64,000 bases of DNA, from contig JABAKD010000004.1 of NCBI GenBank assembly GCA_012845835.1, forward strand, positions 7,173,765 to 7,237,764, in the 5' to 3' direction. The notes beneath the pieces were generated by a model. It saw nothing but the letters and a program-made list of their open reading frames with translations, made no database searches and was not told the origin of the DNA. The DNA comes from Undaria pinnatifida (Eukaryota > Sar > Phaeophyceae > Laminariales > Alariaceae). Of the stretch, positions 46,262 to 57,879 are shown in pieces. Made by a program: the position numbers and the translations under genes. How positions within the stretch are numbered: the stretch's first letter is position 1; each line of letters opens with the position of its first letter.

Positions 46262-46515
46262 TATAGTATTTCCCTAAACGAGAATGACATTATTAGTCCG
46301 ACCATTTGGGGTTAAGCAGTGTTTTGCCCCGGTCAAATATTTGCCAAAAAAACAAATATGCTCTTGTGTTCCCCGGAGGTACGATAAGAGGCGTTGTACG
46401 GTGGTGTAGCCCCCTCAACTTTTCTCTAACGAAATCGCCGGTTTTGAAACCAGCTCCCGGCCGTATCTCCTGGAAGTACGGAGGCCCTTGCCACAGTGTC
46501 ACACCCCGACATCAA
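46262..46515 (-). mobile_element. GATTCTACGATAGCC element, inverted copy
   Basis: It is the reverse complement of the family at 47745-48025, 48907-49150 and 51552-51860, sharing TTTTGAAACC, CGTATCTCCTG and the TGTCACACCCCGACATC end. Copies are about 250-310 bp, contain GTTTCATGGCTGCT in the middle and have no coding sequence. Confidence 0.65.
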
Positions 46516-46880
46516 AATCCTTCGCTCTAGTATGGTCCCTCGCTAACAAGAACAAGCATGAAAAGCTGGCCGGTTGTTTTTACACATAGCGCATCCGTCC
46601 TCGTGTCGAGCAGCTCCATAAAACGCTCTCGTTGAAGAAAATCGCTGGTTTTTGGGGGTGGAGCTATCGTATAATCCCTCGATAGAGATATTAAGGGGTG
46701 CTATATACCACTTTTGGACGATTTTGTTGGGCAGACCTAGCCATGTGGCCGCCCGGGTCTTGGAAGGTAGCAGTCTTTACGCTCTCTCATTGGCCGATGA
46801 CTGTGTGGTCGTCCGCCGATCGGAACAATGAATAAATTTCGAGACGCGGCGCGGTCGCGTTTCTCGCCCGTGTTGGTCAG

Positions 46881-46916
46881 GGTCATAGGGTTATAGGGTT
46901 ATAGGGTTATAGGGTT
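46881..46916 (+). repeat. ATAGGGTT octamer array
   Basis: Four perfect ATAGGGTT units plus an edge unit. It resembles telomeric repeats (TTAGGG or TTTAGGG) but the octamer is not a telomere unit I can name for this group. Confidence 0.8.
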
Positions 46917-47600
46917 GCATTTACGCCTATACCTCGATCACGCGCCAGGAAGTAGTGCTTCCTAGAGCTCGCAAACGCGAACAGCCCACCGCCCCGAAAG
47001 CTCCGGGCGACCAGATTTGCTAGGTAAAGCTCTCTTTTTCTTTTCTGGCTTCGACGGCTTCGGCGAGGTTGCTTGACCCAGAATCGTCTGGGAATGGCGT
47101 ATATATTGTTGTTTTGTAGCTCACGGTAGAGGTGTGCGTGCAGCAACGCTTTTCTTCTGCGGCTCCTCGCTTCGTCGGGGAATGACATATATTGTTGTTT
47201 TGTAGGGCGCGGTGTAGAGGTGTGTGCAGCAACGCTTTTTTTCTGCGGCTCCTCTCGCTTTTGGAGAAGGAGCTCAATACCGGACGCGCGTGCCACGATG
47301 GCAGAAGGTGCACCACTTTTTTTTTTTTCTGACGTTTCTCGCTTTAGGAGATTAAGAAAAAAAAACTTCTGAAAATCCTTCTTACCCCAAAAAATGATTT
47401 GGAGGAAAAAAAAATAGTAATAATAAATCTGCTTTGTTTATCGCGGAGATGAAAAAAATCCCATGGCCTAAAGGTGCAGAACGAGAATCGTGTTGAAAAA
47501 AATGGCCTATTTCCGACGATTTAGGGTTAAAGAAGTCCCGTCATCATCAAGAAACCTTTTCAGACGAAAAGTGCTACCTCTATCGTAGCGTCACCGCCTT

Positions 47601-47753
47601 GTAACGCCTTTACCACTGGAAACCCTTTTGGGGGACAAATTTACTTGAATTTGGGAGGGATTTGGAGGCTTCAAAGGGGTCAACGCCTTCACTACTGGAA
47701 ACCCGTTTTGGGGGAGAATTATTTGGAATTAGTTTAGGGAGGACTGATTCTAC
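47601..47753 (+). mobile_element. Two tandem TTAA-type MITE units
   Basis: CGCCTTTACCACTGGAAACC is followed about 85 bp later by CGCCTTCACTACTGGAAACC, each with a GGGAGGGATTTGG or GGGAGGA tail. The second is cut off by a GATTCTACGATAGCC element at about 47745. Confidence 0.75.
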
Positions 47754-48906
47754 GATAGCCCCAGCGATTTTCTTTCTTTTTTTCTTTAGCGTACGTTTCA
47801 TGGCTGCTGCTTTCCACAAGGAAGAGAAAACTATTGAAAAATAAGTATCCATGCATTTTCTTGTGTGCAAAAAGGACTGTCAATCGATGGCGTCGGGGTG
47901 TCGAGGGACACCGTGTTTCAGGAGATACGACCGGGGACCTGGTTTTGAAACCGACGGCTTCGTTTTAAAGAAAAGTTGGGGGGGCTACCGTAGTAAGACT
48001 CGGAGGGGTTTCGGAGCTCTGAAGGGGTTAAGGTCGCGAAGGGAGGTCACCCGCGTGATTAACCCGAAGTCACTGCAAAATATGGTCCTAAAAGTGACCC
48101 CCTCTGCGTGGCCCGAAGCCCGTCGAACGCGCAGCTCTTGGAAGGGTGCAGTTCACCCTTCATGCGACCCGCCGAGCATCTCACGGCGCTTCGCGCTTGG
48201 TGCAAGCAATGTCTGCCTGGTGGGTGAAAACCCGACGACGTGCTCCGTCCCGGTATAATAGGGGTGCGAGGGTCTATGGTCATGCTAATACACGGCCACC
48301 CACAAACTGAGTACACACCCGTCCCCCTAGCGTACCCTAGCCTTGGTCAAAATCTCTAGAAAAAATGGTGGGAAAACCCCCCCGACCAAACGAAGCAGTC
48401 CCGTCGGGGTCAAGGTACCGGGCCCGATCCCGTGATATTGGAAAGCCTGCTGACTCGGTCCAACCCGCGTGAGATTTCGACCACCTCCCTCTTCGCCCGA
48501 CCCGGCTCTGAGCAACTCCCGCGAGCGTTTTGTTTTAAACCTCCTGGTCAAGCCAACCCCCGGCTCGACCTTCGAGTGTTTTTTTTTTGGTTGAAGCCTG
48601 CTGACCCAACCCGTGGACCGGGCCATGACCAAGTGAAAATCCCTGGGTCAAAAACAAATGTGAAGAGAAAAAGTGCTGGCACGCAGGTACGATAGTATGG
48701 AGGCATTCCACAGCCGTCAGGATTTGTCTCCCTGAAAAACGGGTTTTATAATTTCCGTGCCCAGATTGATCAACTTCACCCTGTTGACCCTGATAGCTAC
48801 GCTGTAGTTGTAAGGGGAGTCGCGCCTCGACCTATATATCTATATATATTATTTTTTTTTATGAGGACAAGCACCCTGTAAGCAATACCGGGTACGCGCG
48901 AGAGAC

Positions 48907-49150
48907 AGATTCTACGATAGCCCCCCCCCCAAAACAGCGGTTTTCTTTAACGAACGTTTCATGGCTGCTCGACACAAGGAAGGATAACTACACTATTGAA
49001 AAAACCGTATCCAAATCTATTTTTCTTGTGTGCAAAAGGGTGTAACGATCGATGACGTCGGGGAGGGTGTCGAGAGACACCGTATTTCAGGAGAGCGCTG
49101 GTTTTGAAACCGTCGATTTCGTTAAAGAAAAGTTGGGGGGGGGGCTACTA
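48907..49150 (+). mobile_element. GATTCTACGATAGCC element, direct copy
   Basis: The order GATTCTACGATAGCCC, GTTTCATGGCTGCTC, TTTTCTTGTGTGCAAAAGGG and GTTTTGAAACCG is shared with the copies at 47745 and 51552. It is immediately followed by an AAAATACACTCC core in reverse (49165-49238). Confidence 0.65.
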
Positions 49151-50058
49151 CCGTGGAACAACTCGATCGGAGTATCACACACAGCTTGCAAAAACGTGAG
49201 CTTCGAGACGAAATCTTCGATCGATCTCACGGCTGAAAGATTCCGGGTAACGTCGCTATGGGGAGAAGATATGACTGATTTTTTTTTATTATCTGGCTCT
49301 TTTTTTTGGTCATGCGGTCCAACAGGTCAATTTGTCGATTTTTCATCGAGCCGTGATCAACACCACCCACCAAACACGGTTGACCTTCGATCTCGAGATA
49401 GAGAGAACCCATGGTGACTCCTCTTTGTTCCGGACAAGGCCACATTGAGTGTAGGTGACAGCGCTGTAAGAGATTATCTCGATTCATGCCCTAGGGCGTG
49501 AGAGGTTGCTTGTGCTGTCCTGTGGTCTTTCGTCACATCCTCTCAAAATTCTGTTTTTCGCCCGTTGGGAGACGATAGAGAGTTTTGTCTCAGTTTTCTA
49601 CACACCAGCGCCGCTAGATGTGTTTTCAACAGAAGCCTGATCGGCGCCCGCCACAAACCACCGGCCGTAGAGTGAGCGCTGTACACCAAGGGGGGGTCGG
49701 AGCCCCTAACGAGCTCGCCACGTTTGTTCAGAATTCACGACACTGTCGTTGATTTTGTCCAACGAAAGTGTGTGGAGAACACGAGATTGGGTCGCGTCTA
49801 ATCCAAGATGTGCTTGAGAAATTCTTAGGCCGATGTTGGCCAAGATCGCCGCGAGAAATCGTGTTTTAGCGGAATTCTGGAAAGTTTCAAAAACAAAATC
49901 TACCAAATTGGGTCCATAGGCGACCGTCGGGCAAAGTTTGGCTGGGATCTTCGGGAGTTTCAAACTTTTGGCCTTCCAATATTGTCACCGGTCTGAGAAC
50001 ACCTACCTCATGTGGAGCTTTCCATCTCGAGTAGTGCTCACCATATATTTTTTGTGCG

Positions 50059-50544
50059 TTAACCCCCTTTGGAGTCCCCAAGCCCCTCCTTATACTAACT
50101 TCAAGGAAATTTGTCCCCCCAAAAGGGTTTCCAGTAGTGAAGGCTGTAGAGCGCCCAAATCCCTTCCTACACTAATTTCAAGAAAATTTGTCCCTAAAAA
50201 AGGGTTTCCAGTAGCGAAGGCTGTAGAGCCCCCAAATCCCTCCCTATACTAATTCCAAGTAAAGCTGTCCCCCAAAAGGGTTCCAGTAGTGAAGGCCTTG
50301 ACCCCTTGAGAGCCCCCAAATCCCTCCCTATACTAACTTGAAGTAAATTTGTCCCCAAAAAGGGTTTCCACTAGTGACGGCTGTAGAGCCCCCAATTCCC
50401 TCCCTATACTAACTTCAAGTAAATTTGTCCCCGAAAGGGGTTTCCAGTAGTGAAGGCTGTAGAGCCCCGAGATCCCTCCCTACACTAGTTCCAAGTAATT
50501 TTCTCCCCCAAAACGGGTTTCCAATTGTAAAGGCGTTAGGCTTT
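50059..50544 (-). repeat. Tandem array of six TTAA-type MITE units
   Basis: Units of about 75-85 bp, each with GAGCCCCCAAATCCCTCCCT, ACTAACTTCAAGTAAATTTG and GGGTTTCCAGTAGTGAAGG. The first starts TTAACCCCC and the last ends AAAGGCGTTAG. Between units the terminal inverted repeats are mostly lost (GAAGGCTGTAGAGCC), so the array arose by unequal duplication rather than repeated insertion. Confidence 0.85.
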
Positions 50545-51989
50545 CGTGATGCTTAAATTGCGAGATATGAACCCGGAATGGAACGACGGTAAAAAAAGCT
50601 ACGCTGCGCGCTCCACAAAAAATCGCCTGAAGGCATTTTTTCGGTGGGGTGTACAGCAGGGTCACCCTCGTGCGAGTGGCTCAAACTCGGTGCTGAAGAT
50701 GGGGGACAGTACCCGGCGCGTGCTACACGATAGAGAGAGAGGTGCGGTTCCAACCACTTCTTTTCCTGCGAGGTGTTTTTTCCTCTCGATTTGGGAGCTT
50801 AAAGACTCCTCTAAAAGGCAAACATCAAACCAATTTTCGACGGGGTAAAAAAACAAGATGAAAAACAAAAACTGAGCCATCCCACGGCAGGCGTGCATCA
50901 TCATCAGATCAGTCCCTGTGGTCCTCACATGAGGTAGGAACTCAATATCTCACCCGGAAAATGACTTCGAAGGCATTCGTTCGCACAACCCCACCAAGCT
51001 TCTATGCCTTACTTCGTCCTGAAAAAAAAATGTACTCGTGAAATTACTTCGTTGACCGGCAGTTCCTCACATACATGAGGAACTCAATCGCCCAGGGACA
51101 TTTTGGCGCAATCATACCACTGCATCCCCTACCGTGGCATGACTCACTCTTGTATTAAGGTACGTTCACTTGAAACGAAAATTCTGAGGATGGAAAAAAT
51201 AATGGAAAAAAAAATGGCCTAATTAATCCACCGACGATTTCGGGTTAAGGAGCCCCGCGCCATTCAGAAATCGTTTCTCCATAAGAAAAATGAAAAAAAA
51301 AAAAGTGCTACCCCTCTCTATCGTAGCATGCGTCACCCCCCCCCCCTTGCCGTGGCCTTGATGTCTTCACGGGCCATGAACCGGCCCGCGGGCTTCGGGT
51401 CAGGATATAGAGCGATTACTTGTATAAAAAAAAAGAATCTCGCGGGGTCGAGCCCCGGGTCGGGTCGGGTCAAAGGAGAGCGCGGTGTGTTTGAAATCTC
51501 ACGGGGGTCGAGTTGGCAGGTGTTTTGGGTTCTTGCAATATGTCACGGGAGGGATTCTACGATAGCCTCCCCTCTTCCCCCCCAAAAAAAAACCCAGAAA
51601 AAACAGCGATGTTTTCGTCAACGTTTCTCGATCGTTTCGTAATGGCTGCTCGGCGCGAGGGAGAAAGCCATGAAGAAACAGTTACCTTGTCACGAGTACA
51701 TGATTCTTGTTTGCAAATGAAGGACTATCGAACGATGACGTCGGGGTGGCAAGGGGCACCGTATTTCAGGATATACGGCCGCGAGCTGGCTTCGAAACCC
51801 TCGATTTCGTTGAAAAAAATCTGTGGGGCGGGGACGGGGGTCATCTCACGGTAAGGGTTGCATTTTTTGGGGGCCAAATAACGCCTCTGACCGATGGAGA
51901 TCCTCCAGCATGAAAACTATCGGTGACGAGCCGATAATAATTTTCATTCTATTCCATTTGTTTTTGGACTGGTTACGGTGTACAGCATA

Positions 51990-52392
51990 GAAATAATCTT
52001 GGTCGGTTTGCGCGAACGAATGCTGTCTTCGAAAGTCATGGTTCGGGTGATAATGGTGATGGTGATGATGGTGATGATGGTGATGATGATGATGATGGTG
52101 ATGATGGTGATGATGATGATGATGCTGATGATGGTGATGGTGGTGATGATGGTGATGATGATGATGATGGTGATGATGATGGTGATGATGATGGTGATGC
52201 TGATGATGATGGTGATGATGATGATGCTGATGCTGATGATGATGGTGATAGTGATGGTGATGATGATGATGGTGATGATGATGGTGATGATGATGGTGAT
52301 GATGATGATGCTGATGCTGATGATGATGATGGTGATGAGGATGACGGTGTTGGTGATGACGAAGATGATGATGATGGTGATGATGGTGATGG

Positions 52393-52430
<38 letters not shown>

Positions 52431-52620
52431 GTGATGATGATGGTGATGGTGATGACGACGATGACGATGATGATGATGATGACGACGATGATGATGATGA
52501 CGACGATGACGATGGTGATGATGATGATGATGATGACGACGACGACGACGATGGTGACGATGATGACGATGGTGATATTGAGCTCCTCAACTCAAGAGCT
52601 CAGAAACTTCTTAGAATCTT
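51990..52620 (-). repeat. GATG array grown inside a GACTTCGAAGGCA repeat
   Basis: About 525 bp of (GATGATGGT)-type sequence (52050-52575) sits between GCGAACGAATGCTGTCTTCG ... GGTTCGGGTGATA and GATATTGAGCTCCTCA. In other copies (reverse of 50938-50995, and 19440-19510) these halves are continuous as GGGTGAGATATTGAG. The array therefore expanded from the GGTGA/GATA step of that repeat. Frames give poly-Met or poly-Ser. Confidence 0.85.
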
Positions 52621-53303
52621 CCGCACACCTAGCGTGGGAGGGCCGGGGGGCTACCGTAGAACGTCTCACGGGTCGTATCACCCTTATCCCGATCCGACCG
52701 ACCCGGGTTTCTGTGATAAAAGCGATCCAACCCGTGAAGAGGTCCTGATTTTTTTTCCCCTTACTCAGAGCCCTAAAACCCCTCCCTATGCTAACCTCAA
52801 GTAAAATTGTCCTCCAAAAGGGTTTCCAGTTGTGGAGGCGTTAACTCCTAACTTTTTTTCCTAATCTATTTTCAAGTGTTTTGTCCCCATGTCGGGACCG
52901 TGGCGTTGAAAGGGCTCATTCCTAAGGGAGCTATACTTGTACGATGACTCTGTACCCCAGCTATAGAAAAAAAGGAGATAAACAACTGACAGCCGTCAAA
53001 TTACAGACAGGTCCACATATTTTTTTTGCTGACACATTTTTGCTTTCCCTGCTCTCCAGTTTTGCCGGGGTGTTTTTCTTGCTCGGAGAAAAGAGGCATT
53101 GGTTTCTTAAATAGCCGAATCTTGCGATTGATTTCTTCAAAAAACCTTTTGGGACTTATATCATATCTTGATTGTAGTTCACAGACCAAAAAGCGACAGG
53201 AGAGATCTAAATCAAAAGCGTCTAGGAAGCGCTTGATGGGGGCAATCCGAGCGTCGTCATATGCTTCTCACGCTTTGCCTCACAGCTCTAGCTTCCTGCG
53301 TTG

Positions 53304-53305
<2 letters not shown>

Positions 53306-53336
<31 letters not shown>

Positions 53337-53474
53337 CCTCCGCTGGATGGGGAAAAATAAAGCTTTAGCTCACCACACTTCCACGTATTTTCATACGCGT
53401 CGTGTGTCGATTTAAATCAGTTGCTTTCGCAGCCCAACGCTAGTTGGCGCACCCTTCGGGTCCCATTGTAGGTC
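53306..53474 (-). mobile_element. A-tailed retroposon, copy 2, with 14-bp target duplication
   Basis: In the minus sense the body starts GACCTACAATGGGACCCGAA at 53474 and ends GGAGGAT followed by about 30 A (53306-53334). The 14-bp sequence TGCAACGCAGGAAG (minus sense) flanks both sides at 53475-53488 and 53292-53305. Near identity to 7096-7255 and the long intact tail indicate recent target-primed insertion. Confidence 0.92.
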
Positions 53475-54149
53475 CTTCCTGCGTTGCAGCTCGAACACAT
53501 CTTCTACACCCAGCAGCAGCACGGATTGGTTCATGTGGCCGATGCTTTAAAATCGCCAGCTTTTTCGTCAACTTTTTCTTCTCAAGTGCCCAAGGGGCTG
53601 GCCGAAATTGTTTGGTTTTGTTACGTAGGGGCGAAACGGATTTTATTTCTCTTACCCGAGGCGGACTGCTTTCTTAGCCCAAAGAGATCGATTGCTTAGC
53701 CGAATAGGATCGAATTTCGTAGTCGGAGAGGGTTCTTACTTTTCTTTTTTTTCCAAGCTGTCTTGTGCTGGGTAAACATGGAAAAAAAAATTCAAAACCC
53801 TTTTCGAACAGAAAGAAAAAAAGGCGAAACAAACAATAGTTTAGCCGTTTTACCACTGCCTGAAGTACCCCACACCACTTCGAAGTGGTTTGGTCTTCAC
53901 AATGTGGGTGAAGGAAGCCCAATTGATGTAGGCAATCTGGCAGGCAGTCATACCGGTTCGAGCCAAATGTCGACGCAACCAAACCGACGACGAACGCTTA
54001 GCATGCCCCCCCCCGCTTTCGTCTCTCTTTTGTTGTTTGTCGTTTGTATATTAATCTTTCTCTCTTTGATTGGCTGGAGTCGATCGACCAATAGCCTTTT
54101 TCAACTTTTGTTTTGCGACGGAGAGCAAAAGTCACGCGCACATGCACCA

Positions 54150-54245
54150 CTACTATTATTACCATATAATATCACACCGTACCGTATAATATTGTATCAT
54201 ACCATACCATACCCTATCATACCAGACCATACCATATCATACCGT
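54150..54245 (+). repeat. ATACC pentanucleotide array
   Basis: About 95 bp of imperfect ATACC units (CATACCATACC, CCGTATC variants). Confidence 0.9.
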
Positions 54246-54649
54246 ATCAGGCCAAAGAAAACAAAACTCACAAAAACTCACAAAAACAACCCAGCTTCCC
54301 GCCCCTCACCGCCCCCCCCCCCCCCCAGAAAATACACAAAAATGGAAACGTAACACAAGACAAAACAAAAAGAGCCAATGAAAAAACTACACCTACTCAA
54401 AGTAGTACTGGCACAGTCAAATCACACAAAATCGACGACCACCACTACGACCACTCCCCCCCCCCCCCCCCCCGCCCAAGCAAACATTCCATCCCAAACA
54501 AACACCATACCCCATATCAAGCCACACACTGCCCCCCCCCCCCCCCCGACCACACCCACGTCTCACGAACATCAACACCCAAAGATAAACACTAACTCAA
54601 TAATAGACTAACCAAACAACGATCGCTGCTGTCACCAGGTTAACCCCAT

Positions 54650-55270
54650 CAGCGTTTGCGGCGCCAGGCAGGCCAACCAATCAGGGCTTCAGCGCCAAAA
54701 AAAACAACCAATCGCTTGTGTCGTTACCACGCCAACCAATTAACGATTGAGACAGTTACCCGGCCCACCAATCAGCGCTTGCGGCGTCATCAAGGCCAGC
54801 CAAAATAAAAGAAGTTCGGAACCACCAAAAGGCCAAACCAATCACCTCTTCCGCGTCATCAAGGACAGCCAATCAGCGCTTCGGCGCCACCAAAGAATCA
54901 TTTGTCACCGTTGCCAGACCAGCCAATCAGCGTTGCGGCGCCTACAAGGCTAACCGTATCAGCGACTCGGTGCTACAAAAACACCGGTCGTTATCGGTAC
55001 CGGGTCAACCAATTAGCGCTTCGGCGACACCACATTCAACCAATGAGCGTTTTCGCCCCAACAAGGTCAACCAATAGTGCTCCGACACCACCATGACCAA
55101 CGAATTAGTGGCTTGGCGTCACCAACACCTGATCGTTATCGTTACCAGACCAGCCAATGAGCGAGCGGTGCGGCGCCACCAATGCCCAACCAATCATCGC
55201 TGCGGTGCCACCAAAGCCAACCAATCAGCGCCGCGGCGTCAGCACGGCCAACCAATCACCGCGGCAGTGC
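54650..55270 (+). repeat. Array of AACCAATCAGCG units
   Basis: Some 15-18 degenerate units spaced 30-50 bp, most reading CCAACCAATCAGCGCTTCGG followed by CGCCACC. A dozen retain a clean CCAAT pentamer in the same orientation, and the flanking bases fit the NF-Y consensus RRCCAATCAG. It may be a plain minisatellite; regulatory action is inference. Confidence 0.85.
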
Positions 55271-56744
55271 TACAAAAAAAAAACATCGTATGGAGTTTAC
55301 TCTCCGGCCTTCGAGGCGACTCTTACCAACGAACGCGTTGCAGCACACGTACGTAGGGTGTACGTACGTACACAATGGCGCGCATACGCACGGTGTGCGT
55401 GTACCTACGTAATGGCATACGCATCGTGCATATGTATGTAGGGACGGAGTCATGGACTCAAGACTCACGGAAAGCCGATTCAACGCACCCCTAATCATGA
55501 TTCTCTTGAGCGCTTCGCTCGGACCAAATCCAACCAACCACCCGCGTGGACTATAGATCCGCAAATCAAGGCAAAAAAAAAAAAAATAAAGAATAAAAAT
55601 AAACAAAAAATCGCAACGCAACGCAACGCAATGCAACGCAATACAAACCGAAACCAAAAAAATAAAAATAAGAGACCCCCCGCCCCGCCTCCCCGGAAAC
55701 AGGCCTCCCGCGTGCTTTGTCGCCCTTTAAAGCACGGCGCCAACCCCCGCCCCCTCCCACTCCCCTTTCCCGCTCCGCCCCCCCCTCCCCCTCTCCTCAA
55801 CGCGTGACCCATCCTGTCGGCAGATCATTACCTACAGCCAGCAGGAGTTTTTTGGCCTCCTCCAACTCCTTTCTCCACCCCTAACGGAGCAACACCGCAA
55901 GAACATTGTTGCAACAATCCCTCCCCCTATCCCCCGTCCCCTAACACCCAACACGCCTTCCCAAGTCCTCCAATGATTTGGGCGGCTAGAGGGGGCGGGG
56001 GGGAAGGGGGCGATGCGCCACGACGGCCTACCTTCACCCGGGACAACACGCCTCCGCGCTCTATGGACCCCCTAACCCCCCACACCCCCACTTCCAGCCC
56101 CTGCTGCCACGGCAGCAGCAAAATACGACAAAAAAACACGTTCACCTGCTGTGCGTGCCAGAGAGCCAACATAATTTCCGATGACGACTCCATTACGGAG
56201 ACAACAACGCCACCATCCCCGCACCGTTGCCTCAGAAGAAAAGCCTCCTTAACAAGCACCCCCTCCTCCCTCACCCCACACGCCCCCTTATTCTCACGTT
56301 TCAAAGTCAAAGTACTTGGAAATAGAGTTAGGACCATTCGCAGTGCTCCCCCATGGCAGGGGCGAAGAGCCCCCCCCCGCCCCCACCTCGCCTTACCAAG
56401 GCTGCAACACTTGGGTGGCAATAGGACTTCCACTCTTGACGCCGCCGACCTTTACTAGCTGCAACATCCCCCCCAAAATGCAAGCATCACACGAAACCCA
56501 AGCCCTCTTGTCCCCTAAAACCTTTGTGCAGTTCTAATGGGCTGGACAGGACACAAAAAAATCGTTTCCATTCCATGTAGGATTGGGCCCGTCGTACGCG
56601 TGCGCGTCGAAAAATGTGACCAAAGATAGAGCTCCCCGCCAGGCTCCCTCCCGTTCTCTACTTCCCCGTCTTCTTCCCTTTCAAGAGCGCGCAAAAGACG
56701 TACCGTGCGCCGAAGCATGATTTGGACCTAACCGAGCGCCGATT

Positions 56745-57180
56745 CAGACTAAACCGAACAGAAACCGAATCGAACAGACCCAAACCGAACTGAACCGAAT
56801 CGATTTTCGAACCGACTTGAACCGAATCGAGTTGAACTTGGACCGAACCGAACCGAACGGATTTGAACCGAACCGAACGGATTTGAACCGAACCGATAAG
56901 ATCGGATCGCCTCGAACCGAACGGATTCGAACCGAGCCGATTTAGATCCGGATAGGCCCGAACCGAACTGAACTGATTTAAATCTAACCGAACTGAATCG
57001 AATTGAACCGAACATAATCGAGCCGGTTTGTACGGGACCGAATCGATTCAAACCGAACCGATTAGCACCAAAAATAACCGAATCATCTCGAACGTAGACT
57101 AACCGTTCCCCAGCCCGACTGAATCGACCCGACTAGAACCGAACGGACCCGACAAAGAATCGGACAGGATCGAAGTGAAC
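56745..57180 (+). repeat. ACCGA pentanucleotide array
   Basis: About 430 bp of degenerate AACCGAACCGAATCG-type sequence. Reverse-strand frames give serine/phenylalanine/glycine-rich strings and are not genes. Confidence 0.95.
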
Positions 57181-57879
57181 CGAACACGATAGAATGAAAC
57201 CGATAAAAATACGCGCTCATGCCCACTCAAATAATGATAAAACGCTGCATGTCATCAACGCCCGCACAAAAACATTTGATCCCTCCTTCCTTTCTCCCCC
57301 CAAAAAGACGAACATCGTTAAATCATCGCCAACGGCGACAGCCTGTCCGCAACAAGTTAAAAGAAAGAAAGATAAAAAAATCGGGTCTAAGAAACAAGAA
57401 CAAGAACAAGAACAAGAAAAAATGAGGAAAAACAAGAACCAAGACGAAACAAGAAACACAAAAAAAACAAAAACAAAAAAAAACTTCCCGCCGCAGCCGA
57501 TCAACGCAGCAAAGCCACATGTCCACGCCAGCAAGCCACACCAGCAAGCATTGCCAGCAACACAAGCCGATCACAGCAAAAAAAAACGCCATGGCCGAGA
57601 AAACGCAGTGAGAGGGCACTTTCATGGCAACACCTAATACTGGGTCAAGTTTCATGAGCATGCAGGTAGGACAAGCCGGAATAAAAAAAAAAAACTTTGG
57701 GTGACGAGGGGGGGGTATTGAGCTATCAACCCCTCCGGGGAAACGCGAGGCTGTTTGATTTTCATCCGTAGCCGGCCAAGACAACTGCCAGCCCTAGCTA
57801 ACAGCCAAGCCGCCGCAGACAGTCAACAACGCCAGCCTAAACAGCGCTATCTAGCAAAAACATGCCAGCTATCTATACG

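Noticed and set aside
51978-52748. Methionine-rich 256-codon ORF
   Set aside because: A translation of the GATG array.
54650-55270. CRISPR-like array
   Set aside because: Units are degenerate and spacing irregular, there are no conserved direct repeats with unique spacers, and the DNA is eukaryotic.
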